Shown: one piece after another, positions 31,901 through 42,100 of the stretch
How the letters are laid out: each line of letters opens with the position of its first letter
How positions within the stretch are numbered: position 1 is the first letter of the stretch
Origin: Alligator mississippiensis
Taxonomy: Eukaryota > Chordata > Crocodylia > Alligatoridae
Direction: 5' to 3'
NCBI RefSeq assembly: GCF_030867095.1
Contig: NC_081833.1
Coordinates: forward strand, 77,505,395 to 77,569,394
Length of the DNA: 64,000 bases
Notes under the pieces: model-generated
Databases searched by the model: none
Told to the model about the DNA's origin: nothing
The model's input: only the letters and a program-made list of their open reading frames with translations
Made by a program: the position numbers and the translations under genes

Positions 31901-32358
31901 CGCCGCGGTGAGCGCCCCGGCCCCGGCCCCGGCCCCGGCCCCGCGCCCGTCCCGCCCTGGGCCCACCGCTCACTCCCGCCCCACGCAGGTGTGCAGCCTG
32001 GACCCGGCGCCGGCCGCGCTGCTCGCGGGCTGCAGCCTCGCCTCGCTCGTCTGCCTGCTGCTCGGCCTCGTGTCCGCGCTGCCCGCCGCCTGCGCCCGGG
32101 AGGTGAGCGCGGGTCCCCGCAGCCCGCAGGGGTCGGTCGGTCGGGGCTGCCGCGCCGGCCTGACGCGCCCCTTGGCCCCTCTCGCTGCAGGAGGCCGCGC
32201 AGGAGCCGGCGCTGGTGCTGGAGCTGCAGCTGCTGCTGCGGGACTTCCGCAGCCTCTTGGGGATCCTGCATCCTGCGCCGCCCCGCCCTGAGCCCGCCTC
32301 GCCTGCCCCGGCCCCGATCTTTTTCCCGGCCCCGCCGCGGGCCCCGGCGTCCCAATAA
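23748..32358 (+). CDS. PKD1L3: Polycystin family receptor / channel subunit PKD1L3
   Basis: In mammals PKD1L3 pairs with PKD2L1 in an acid-sensing cation channel of taste cells. Exons: 23748-24294, 24647-24703, 24998-25356, 25485-25616, 25699-25881, 26069-26184, 26270-26396, 26602-26727, 26858-27089, 27172-27356, 27441-27671, 27778-27879, 27962-28131, 28229-28757, 28851-29004, 29099-29264, 29338-29554, 29639-29738, 29813-29947, 30023-30205, 30358-30580, 30661-30794, 30874-30986, 31283-31443, 31536-31728, 31806-31907, 31989-32102, 32191-32358; exactly 1752 aa plus stop, human about 1732. Order: signal peptide (1-26); C-type lectin domain with NNCYEF, WWISL and ELRFICHF (to ~182); Asp-rich linker; GAIN-like region; GPS CLCNHL|S near 700-706; first helix ~741-760; PLAT ~780-880; polycystin extracellular domain; final helices; coiled-coil tail FRSLLGIL. 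The second half is extremely Ala/Arg/Leu-rich from GC pressure. PKD1L2 is the alternative, but synteny with DHODH favours L3. Confidence 0.93.
31000..31285 (+). repeat. GC-rich minisatellite in PKD1L3 intron 23
   Basis: About seven imperfect copies of a 30-55-base unit with core GTGACGGGCGCTGCGCGGGC, with variable GGGGTGCGGG spacers. The array fills the intron between exons 23 and 24. The last unit ends GGCGCTGCGCAG, and that AG is the splice acceptor of exon 24. Confidence 0.85.
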
Positions 32359-32359
32359 A
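32354..32359 (+). terminator. PKD1L3: PKD1L3 poly(A) signal overlapping its stop codon
   Basis: AATAAA at 32354-32359 contains the in-frame TAA stop at 32356-32358. A G/T-rich element follows from about 32364. The 3' UTR can be only some 10-25 bases long. Confidence 0.8.
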
Positions 32360-32374
32360 CGCGTGCTTTGGCAA

Positions 32375-33280
32375 GGGCGGTCTGCGGTGCTGCGACGCGG
32401 GGCGGGGCTGGACGGTAGCTGGGTCCGGCGGGCGGGGGAGCTGCGAGTCCCGGGGAGCCCCGTGGGCCGGAGCCGGCAGCACGAGGCCCCACGCAGCCCA
32501 AGCCTGTGGGGGAGCAGAGCCCTACAGTAACTGCCTGTGCCGCTTCCAGGCCTAGCCCGGGAGCTTGAGGGAGGCTCGGCCGTTGGCACAGGGGGGCAGG
32601 GATGGAGGGGAGCTGGGACCTCCCTGAGCTGCAGCCCCCAGCTCCCTGCCCCACCCTGCAGCCAACACTGTCCATTCAACAGCACAAGCTCCCACCTCAC
32701 CCATGCCCTGACCCCTCCCCACACAGGCCAGGAGAACTACAGCTCATGGCGCAGCCTGGCCCATCCCCACCTCCCTCCACTTCCCTTAGAGCACCACCAC
32801 CTCCAGGTACTGGCAGCTGCTGCCCCCCTGCATCAGGCACCTGCCTGTTCAAGAAAGGGAGGAGTTTAGAGGGTTGGTCGAGGACTCCCAGCCAGCCTGC
32901 TGCCTCCCCCCAAGATAGGGGGGCTGAGCTCTTACTGCCTTTGGCACAGGCCCCCTTGCCCAAGGGAGTCCCACAGCCAGGCACCAGCAGCCAGGACCAA
33001 GGGAGCTCAGGAGCCCTGCGAGACACCAGGAAGCAGCTCCTGGGCAGGGCATCAACCCCCCAGGGCTTGGGTGAATATGCCCCTCTGCCCTGCATGTTAA
33101 ATTTGTGCCCAGGACTGGCCCAGCACTGGGTGTCAGGCCCCACACAAGGGCCCAGGCAGCTAGGAGGCTCCTATAGAGAGAGAGAGGGAGAGGACCAGGA
33201 CCAGGACCAGGACCATGCAGAAGCAGCCTAGTAATTCCCCCCAGTGCAAGGCTGGCTGAAAGAAGCACACCTGCCCCGCT
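32375..33280. other. PKD1L3-IST1 convergent intergenic region
   Basis: About 0.9 kb between two converging 3' ends. It holds no recognised exon. A purine repeat (GA run, then four GGACCA hexamers) lies at about 33175-33214. Confidence 0.6.
33175..33214. repeat. Purine-rich microsatellite, (GA)n then (GGACCA)4
   Basis: TATAGAGAGAGAGAGGGAGA is followed by four GGACCA hexamers, between the PKD1L3 and IST1 3' ends. Confidence 0.8.
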
Positions 33281-33302
33281 CATGCTGCTTGTGGCCTGAG
33301 CC

Positions 33303-33308
33303 TTTATT
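33303..33308 (-). terminator. IST1: IST1 poly(A) signal
   Basis: TTTATT on the + strand is AATAAA in the IST1 sense, about 630 bases after the stop codon. Confidence 0.75.
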
Positions 33309-33938
33309 AGGAAGGAATCTACCCAATACAAACCCACTGAAACCCATTAGAGAAAAGAGGAGTGAAAATATTATGTACAAGTACATTACACCATGGGCAC
33401 TGCAGGGCTGAGAGGATGTGGGGGGCACAGGGCACAGCCAGCCCCGCACCCTGCTCAGGACAGGGCTAGAGTGCAACACCCACCTGCTGGTGCCCTGCCA
33501 GTGCACGCCCAAGGCCGGTGCCCAGGGGCCTGCCCGGTGCTGCCTCTTGTGAGGGGAACAGACCTACCCCTGTGGAGCAGCCAAGGCCATGGAGAGCTCC
33601 CTGAGAGGCCGGGAACAGGGAATCCCAGTCACCTTGCCCTGTGGGAAGGTCACAGAGCCCATGGGGAGAGAACGGGGAACATCACCCCAGCCCTGCACCC
33701 CCACAGACAGCAGCGGAGCCGCTCCTTGCTCCCTCTCCCAGCGGCTCCAGCCTGTGCCTGCTGGAGCAAGGGCCTGGGAAGCAGCAGCATTTGGTACAAG
33801 CACTGCAGAAGAGCTGAGAGGACAGAACATTTGTTTTCAGTTAATACAGGACCCGGGTGCTAGGGGAGACCATTTGGAGTGAAGCAGCCCAGTCTGAGCT
33901 CCTGCCCCGTACGGGAGCCCAGCCCAGCCCCCTTGGCC

Positions 33939-36900
33939 TCACGTCTTCTTCTTCAGCTCCTCAAACCTCCGAGAGAGGTCGTCAAAGTCAATGTCTTCAG
34001 AGGCAGCACTGCTGGCACCTGCAGACGCAGCAGGCAGCGTGTCTGGCACGGACGGTAGTTCGGGCAGCACGAAGTTGTCATGCAGGTCTGGTGCTCTGGC
34101 CGCGGGTTTTGCAGAGGTCTCTGGCTTCGGCCCGGGACCTGGTGAGGGCAACAGGGCAGCGTTACAAGCTGGGGATCAGTCCCACCTCCCACTCACCCTG
34201 TGCTCACTGCTCCCACAGGTGCAGAGCCAGCCCCCACTGCCCCACAAGGGCTTCTGCATTGCCTGCCCACCCACCGCTGCCAGGGAAGCACAGGGTTGGG
34301 CTGGCGACCCCAGCCCACAGGGCCTGCTCAGAGGGAGCCACACTGGGGCAGACTGCGCTGCTAGACACAGGCCTGCTCCTCTAACGCGCCCTGCTCTGTT
34401 TCCCTTGAGCCTCTGCTGCAAGGTTCCAAACCTCATCATCCCCTGTCACCAGCGCCTGCTTTGGGCCCCCCGCCCTGCCATCTCCAACAGATGCATCCTT
34501 CCCTCAGGGTCCCAGCCAGCCCAGGCCCCCAAGCCCCTGCCACACTCACCAGCCACCTGAGCAGAAGGCACGTCCTGGTCAGGGCCAATGTTGTCAATCT
34601 GGAACAGACAAGCTGTTACCATGGGGCCAGGCCTCCCCCCGGGCTGCCCACGTGCCTGGGCCACCCAGGTAGATGTGCCAGATGAATGCTGTCCTGGTTA
34701 ATCAGGACTTGGCACCTGCACAACTTGTCTTCAGCATCAAGGAAGGAGGCTGCCCCAAGGGAGGGATGAATTGCAAAGGCCCCTGGCATACGCACTGGGA
34801 GGACTCATTCCAGGTCAGAATGGGGAAGGCACCGAGCTGTAAGTGGTCCCGGGGCAAGAAGCCAACAGCTGCTCTTGCAGCTCTTATACACACTAAGAGC
34901 AGGCTGCCCCCGGCCTTACAAGGGCCAGGCCCAGGCTGGGAACATGGAGCCTGAAGATGGGGTGAAGGCGATGTGACAACAGGCAGCTTCCAAGAAAACA
35001 GTGACTGACTGGGAAAGTGCATGCAGACAGGCCATGCAGAGCCCTGCCTGCCTCTCTGGGGCTGGGTGCAAAGTCACCAGCAAGGGGGAGTTTGCTTGGT
35101 GCAGACTGCACCATTTCCAGCAGTCCCCGAGCTACATGTCTGGTGCCCAGGGAAAGCTGCAGGAGGCAAACCTGTGACACGAGCTGCAGGGCTCCAGCCT
35201 GCCCATGGGACAGGCTGGAGCCTGTCCCATGGGCAGGCTGGACAGCTTGCTGCAGCCTCCTGATCTTCACGGCCAGACACTACTCTGCATTCTGGACACT
35301 CGGGCCCCTGGCTCAGCCCTCTAGCAAGCTCCCCGCCCCGTGCAGAGGCTCCTGCATGCCCTGTGGACCAGCATGCCACCAAGCAGTACACAGCCACCCC
35401 CAGGTTAGGGATGCAAATACCGTTTAAAAATGATTCTTTTAACCTCTTCTAATTATATTGGTTGAACCCTTACCCTGTAACACAGCAGCTCCCACAGCTG
35501 CTGCTAGGAGGTGGGGAAGCCCAGCCAGCCAACACAGGCCAGATGCAGCCCCACCCTGGGAGGGAGCACCCTGAACTAGCAACCAATTGCTGAATTGATG
35601 AGTCATTAGACCACCTCCCTACTGTTTTCCTTTTAGACTATGGGTATTAGCCCCCCTCCCCTCCTGCTGCCTTCTGGTTCCTGCTGAAGCACCCCACAGC
35701 TCCCTAGCTTTCCCCTCTTCCCTGACGAATGGCACCCACCTCAAACTAAACTGGGCTTATTGGTTAAGCAATTAATCCTTTAACATCCCTATAGGAAAGG
35801 GTTGGGAGGAGTACACCCAAGAAGCTGGCCGTCTTCTCAGTGGCCCTCAGTGCCCTCCTCTGGGACTGGCACAGGTACTTACAGACTCATAGGTCGGGGG
35901 CATGGGTGGTATTGGAGGTGGGTGAAGGTTGGTGAAAGGCTGGTAGGTCCCCACAGGCAGGTGGTTGAAGTTCTCCTGCACAGAGAAGCAGATCAGGTGT
36001 TGCCAGCAGGGGCTGTGCTTGCTCCCACACCAGACCACCCCTGGTGCCCACAGCAGTGACCCAGGGGCCCAACATCACAGCATCACCAAGCACACTGGTC
36101 TCAGAAACACTGATCAGAGTCATGGACAGAAACTCGCCCTAGGAGGCGACCCACACTAGGGAACGAGACATCCATCAAGGAAATTAGAACTCAGTGTTCA
36201 AAGTATCTGGGTGCAAGAGAAACAACTGCCCGGGAGCTTTGGGACAGGCACTCTCCCCAAAGCCCAAGCTGTCAGGTGGGCAGTTCCCTGGGCTCCAAAC
36301 AGATCTGCACCACAGGTGCACTGGGGCCCTCCCCTCAGAGCACACATGCCCCATGCAGCAGCAGCCAGCTGAGAAACACTTACCGGTCCCTTGGGTGGTG
36401 GGTAGGAGAAGGGGGGGGTTGGTGATGGCATGGGCATGGGCATAGGCATGGGCACAACTCCATCAGCACCCATCATCGGGGCAGTGAACCCACCGCCCCC
36501 CCCTCCACGGCCGCCTTTCTTCACGTCATCTGAAAACCCGATCAGGTCCGCCTCACTGCCGGCAGGGGCCTCGGCCTGACAAGGGAGGAAGAGGCTCGTG
36601 TTGGTGGCCACAGCAACCCCTGCCAGCTCTGCAACAGGAACCCAGGCCTGCATGGGCAGGCCACAGAAATGGAGCACAAGGAGTCAGGACTGACTGGTAC
36701 CACAGTCCCGAGGGCCTGTGTGAGGTTGGGGCCCTGAATATTGCACTGCAGACCCAGCCTACGGGGCTGGGGTGGGGCACGGCAGCACAGGCTGGAAGGG
36801 CCTGGGTGGAGAGGGGGTGCAGGGCAGGGGATGGGAGCCCACAAGAGAAGACATGTTTTAGGAATGCTGCAGCTCGTGGCCATGTCTGCTCCTCTTTTCT

Positions 36901-39106
36901 CAGAGATGCCCCAGCACCAGGGCAATGCCTCGGGCGTGGGGAAGGGCATCTGGGGAGGGGCAGCCTGGGCCTCACTCACCATTACCACGGAGTCGGGCTC
37001 ATAGGGCACGTTGTAGTTCTTGGCAATCTCGATCAGGTACCGCTCCACCAGGATCTTGGGGGGAGACTCCACACTCAACTTATGCATCAGCTGCAAGGCA
37101 GGGACATGGCTCTCAGGCACTGTGCCAGCACTGGGGTGTGGCTGGGCTGTGACTGGCACCTGCAGAGGCCAGGCCTGGCCAGGACCCCTCTGTTGGGTGC
37201 TGGCACCAAGGCTTCTGGAGCCATCCTTGCCTGGGACCAGCTGCCAGGAGATTCTGCCTGAGGTGCAGAGCAAGGGCTCTAGCTGCCTTGCTCTTCTCTG
37301 GCCACAACAGTTTAAGGGGAGGCCTTGCCCCTGGCCCCAAGCAGTTCTGCAGTGGTGGCTGCGACTCTGCAGCAGGGACATCCCAGCTCTGAGCACTGCT
37401 GTCCCCAGGGCTCTCCCACGAACGATGCAGGCACCACATCCCAGGAAGCAGGATGCAGGTCTGTGCTAGATGCATGCCACAACTGCCCCGGAGAGGAAGG
37501 GTCTGCTTCCTGCCCCCACCCTGTGCTCGGCTGTCACAGCTCCACCACTTACCCTGTCATTAACGGTCCCGATCTGGTTGGTGCGGCACAACTTGCCGTA
37601 CTCCTTGCTGTACTTTGCGCACAGCTGGTCTGCAACCTGCAGCAGGGAACAAGCCTAGAGTCAGAGCATATTGACACCCTGGGCTCCCCAGCCCCATGCA
37701 GACCAGCCCTAGCAGCAGCGCTTTGCCTTCCCTGCCTGGGGCCCCTGGTCAGGCGCCCTGCAGCACCAACACAAATAGGAGGCACCAAGACCTCCCTGGG
37801 AGTCGCTCTAGACAGCCCTGACCAGACACACCACCCTGCCCATTCGGGCACCGCCCTACTCACGATTTTCAGCTCAGTTACTTCAGACTGCAGCCGTGGG
37901 GCAGCCCAGATCAGTGTAGAGACAGCTTCTGCCAGGCCAGAGTCCAGCTCCCTAGGAGAAGGCCGGACAATGCGTTAGCCATGTCTGCAGCATGAGCTGC
38001 CCAGACCAGAGGATCCCATCGCATAGCCAGGCCATTCAAGAGGCCTCATGGACTAAGACCCAGACCCAGCCATCCCTGTGCAAAGGGAAGCCCCTGCCCC
38101 ATGGATGCCTGATGCCCAGGGCCTTACTTCATGGACTGGATCAGACCAAAGCGAGCCAGAAGCAGGTCGCAGTACAGCTCCAGGATTTCCATGGCTTCCA
38201 CCAGGTAGTCCTCCCGGATGATGTGCTCCACCCGGATCCGTGCACGTTCATCCTTACCAGCAGCCAAATAATCCGCAATCTCCTTCCGTGCCTTCTGGGC
38301 TAGCTCCGCTGCAGGGCAAGTCACAGGGTCATGCCAGGGGCAAGGGCAACCTGCCACCCCTGTACTTCAGGACCGCAGAGAAGGGACCCCTCCCAGTCCT
38401 CTTCTTCTCTGCCCCACCCAGGCTGGGGGCACCCTTCCCAGGCCTGCCCTGCCCGGGGGTCACGCCCTCACAGTGCAGGCTCCTCCGAGCAGGACCTGGG
38501 TTCCACACCTTCCACAAGGCCCCTCCTGCACTGCGGTGGGTACGAAAAAGGCCTGGGTCTCTCCCCAGTGCCTGGTTTGTCCAAGTCCAACCCTGACCCA
38601 GAAGGGGCAGCACAAGCTCCGCAGATCCCACCCTGGTGCACACAATCCGCTGCCTGGGCTAGATGAGATGAACACTCTGGTTCCCAGGGCCCCTGCACAA
38701 GGGCCAAGCTAGAAGTGGCTACAGCCAGATTGGGAAGACCCCAGACCTCCAGGGCAACTGGGGCCTTCAAGCCCCAATCCAAACCCACTTTCAGAGTGTG
38801 TAGAGGGCACAAGATGCTGGCCATGACGGAGTGATGTAACCTTCCCTGCCCTGAGCCCCCTCCTAGTCTGTCAAGCACCGGAGGTTCTGCCCAGAAAAGC
38901 CAACACCCTTTGGGCAAGCAGAGGGAAACAGGATGGGACTTGCACAACCTGCTCACAGCCTGCCCTAGCAGCACTGAACTGCGTGCCTGGGCTCCCCCCA
39001 ACTCCCCCTTTTACTCACTTTTCTTCTTCTCCAGCAACTTGAGGCGATTGATGACGAGTCGCAGGTTGACCCGCAGGCGCTCAGCCTTGAACCCAGAGCC
39101 CAGCAT
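33939..39106 (-). CDS. IST1: IST1, ESCRT-III associated factor
   Basis: IST1 is a cytosolic ESCRT-III-like protein that binds CHMP1, VPS4 and spastin, and acts in endosomal tubule fission and cytokinetic abscission. Coding exons: 39106-39019, 38308-38128, 37951-37864, 37636-37553, 37090-36980, 36575-36384, 35975-35883, 34598-34550, 34138-33939; 361 aa, human about 364. The N-terminal core starts MLGSGFKAERLRVNLRLVIN and is a helical ESCRT-III fold with many basic residues, including ARIRVEHIIREDYLVEAMEI. A Gly-rich linker and a Met-Pro repeat (PMPMPMPMP) follow, then Pro-rich stretches and the C-terminal MIT-interacting motif DFDDLSRRFEELKKKT. An upstream untranslated exon begins near 45590, so the gene spans about 12 kb. 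Exon 1 of the coding part has a short untranslated leader to 39116. Identity is certain. Confidence 0.97.
35193..35242. repeat. Near-perfect 50-bp palindrome in an IST1 intron
   Basis: The arms 35193-35216 and 35219-35242 are exact reverse complements over 24 bases, separated only by GG. Each arm itself contains the palindrome CCCATGGG. It lies in the intron between IST1 coding exons 7 and 8. Confidence 0.95.
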
Positions 39107-39116
39107 GGTGCACGTC

Positions 39117-42100
39117 CTATGGGGAGGAGAGAGGACGGTCACTGGGTCTCCTGCTGCTGCCAGGAGATGCTGGGAGAATCCACCCCTGTACTGGGCAGAG
39201 GTGCCCACCAGTGCCAGCCCCTGCCTGCTCCATGGAGGCACAGCCCTGCATTGCACTGACAGAGCACATATGGATCCAAACTGCCCATGAACAGTATTCA
39301 TCAGGTGCACGGCACGGCAGCCCTCAGCTGTCCAGCTCCCCTCATGTCCAGCACAGACAGCAGGGCTGTAAGGTACTGCACACTTCAGTGGCTTGTGCAT
39401 ACAACAGGCACGCAGACAGCTGCTTGCATCAAGGCACACTACAGGCAGCTCAGCAGCACTGGCAGAGGTACAACACACGCTGAGATATGTGGATGTGCTG
39501 AATGTGCACATGCAAATCAACTTTATTTTAATTGAATCTAACAGTACCAATGCATGTGGAGCTTTATTTCAAATTCACCACAGACTCAGTGCCCACAAAA
39601 GAAATGCGGCAGTGCTGCAAGTAGGGAAGGCAAGGCAACAACATCACCTGCAGCAACAAAACGCAGCCCAGGAAAGGCTATTTTAGACCAACCCTTGAGA
39701 GTATGGGACCAATTAGCTATGTTAATGTAGCTCAGTCCTCCCAGGCAGAACTCCTGCAGAGACCAGCTCCTGCTCATCCCCAGCTGAGGATGAGTACATG
39801 GAAAACAGCCAGAACGAGGAGAGGTCCATAGGACGGCACAGCTGCAAGGGGAGAGGAAGAGTCTGGAGCCATCCACAGGGCAGATGCTCATCATGCCAGG
39901 AGGGCAGAATGCACAGGGCCGAGGGGGACAGGCAGCTCAGCCACGTGTGCAGGCAAGTCTTCCTACAGGAAAGGGCCAAGGGAAGCAGGGGCAGGGAGCA
40001 GACTGCAAAAAGGGGAGAATGGCATGCATGGGGAGTGAAGAGGAGGATGCAGGAGCTGGGGCTGGAAATAGGGAGCGGGTTGCAGCAGGAAGTCACTTCT
40101 GACCTTTGATTTTTCCTCTGCGAGAAGCTATTTCTGCCAGAGGAGGCAAGATCAAGAGACCACAAGACACAGGCACCTTCAACACAACCACCGGATCAAG
40201 CATTGCCTACGCACAGATGCTGGAGAATCCTGGGGTCAGTGTAAGCCAACATCAGCAGAGCTAGAAGGGTCTAGGGATGGTGCGACAAGTAACAGCAAAC
40301 CCTTGAGTCATCTCTGTTGCCCCTTTGAGTGACCCAGCTCAGCATAAGGATGCTTCAGCATATGTGACCTAGAGGCTCCTGTGTGGCAGAACGAGAACCA
40401 GGACAGAGGCTGTTCCTGACCAGCACCTGTAGCCAGGCAGGAGAGGCCGGGAAGTGAAACCCCACTGGCCTCAGAGGCTTACGCTGGTGCAGCAGTGTCA
40501 TTCAGCAGCAGGTTATGCATGTGGCAGTGCGGGGGCTCTACTCCTGCCTGGCACACAGCTGGCTGCTTTCCTGCTCAGCCTCTGTCCTTTGGCCAGCACA
40601 GAGCTGCAGGGTGATGTGGAAAGGGGGAGCTTGTGAGAAGGAACTTCTCACCACCAGAGCTTCTCTCGTCCAGAGACAGGCACCCTTACATGGCCAGCTC
40701 CGAGCTCCTGAAGCTGCTGCTGCAGGAAGTCCCAAGGTCAGCAGCCAGGCAGCCCTCTCCGCCCCTGCCTGAAGGGCAGGGAGTCACGGGGAACTCAGAA
40801 GCAGAGAGGATGGGGTAAGTGGTGGGTTCAGGCATAAAAGCCTGGCTACAGGGTTAAGGAGAACCTTGTGGGCTCTTCACAGCTGGATGCAATTAGCATC
40901 ATCTCCCAGTCTGAAGCCAGGCACCCTGGGGCCGTGGTCGAGAGGGGACTGGAGCTGCTGAGCAGCAAAATGCCTCCTAGAAACATGAAGCTCTCTTACG
41001 CAAGGAATCTCCTACTTAGCAGGATCTCCCCCCAACCCATTTTCACATTACTCGCATCCAGACTCTCCAGCTAAGCCTCTTGAATGCGTCCCGCAATGGC
41101 AGAAGGTGTCTAGAAGCTTTGGCATCACTCGTTTCAGCCTATGCAGGGTTGTGAACCTGCCTTAAAAATCCTGGTGATCCTCCTCAAATGATCTGTGGCT
41201 AAGTCGTGGTAACATAAAAGGAAATGCACAGAAACAGAGAGGCCTGGTGGAAAGATGTGGAATAGCATACCATTAAAGTCATTCTCCCCTTGTACTCGGC
41301 CTTAGTGAGGCCGCAGCTGGAGTACTGCGTCCAGTTCTGGGCTCCACAATTCAAAAAGGATGTGGAGAAGCTTGAGAGAGTCCAGAGAAGAGCCACGCGC
41401 ATGATCAGAGGTCAGGGAAGCAGACCCTACGATGACAGGCTGAGAGCTCTGGGGCTGTTTAGCGTGGAAAAGCGCAGGCTCAGGGGTGATCTGATGGCCA
41501 CCTACAAGTTTATCAGGGGTGACCACCAGTATCTGGGGGAACGTTTGTTCACCAGAGCGCCCCAAGGGATGACGATGTCGAATGGTCACAAACTACTTCA
41601 AGATCGTTTCAGGCTGGACATAAGGAAGAATTTCTTTACTGTCCGAGCCCTCAAGGTCTGGAACAGCCTTGCCACCGGAGGTGGTTCAAGCACCTACACT
41701 GAACACCTTCAAGACCAAACTGGATGTTTATCTTGCTGGGATCCTATGACCCCAGCTGACTTCCTGCCCTTTGGGCAGGGGGCTGGACTCAATGATCTTC
41801 CGAGGTCCCTTCCAGCCCTAATGTCTATGAAATCTATGAAATAAAGTGCTCAGATAAGCTGGAGAGCAAAGATGGCCAAAAGAAACGAGACCTGCGAGGA
41901 AGGCTGAAGGAACAGGGTATGCTTACTTAGCCATTCTGAAGAGTGTTTTGGATCAGCCTACAGAGCTGGATGCTCCTGAAGGATCAACACTGAATTCATT
42001 CATTTTCAGGTTTGTGCAATAAAGTATGACATAATGGAGAGCGTCTCCTTCCAGCGAGAAGGGAGCTATCACATGGGAAGGTGCTGACTCACCCCAGTTC

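Noticed and set aside
30726-32675. 649-codon minus-strand open frame at the PKD1L3 3' end
   Set aside because: Same cause: few AT-rich stop codons in very GC-rich sequence; the sense-strand exons fully account for the region.
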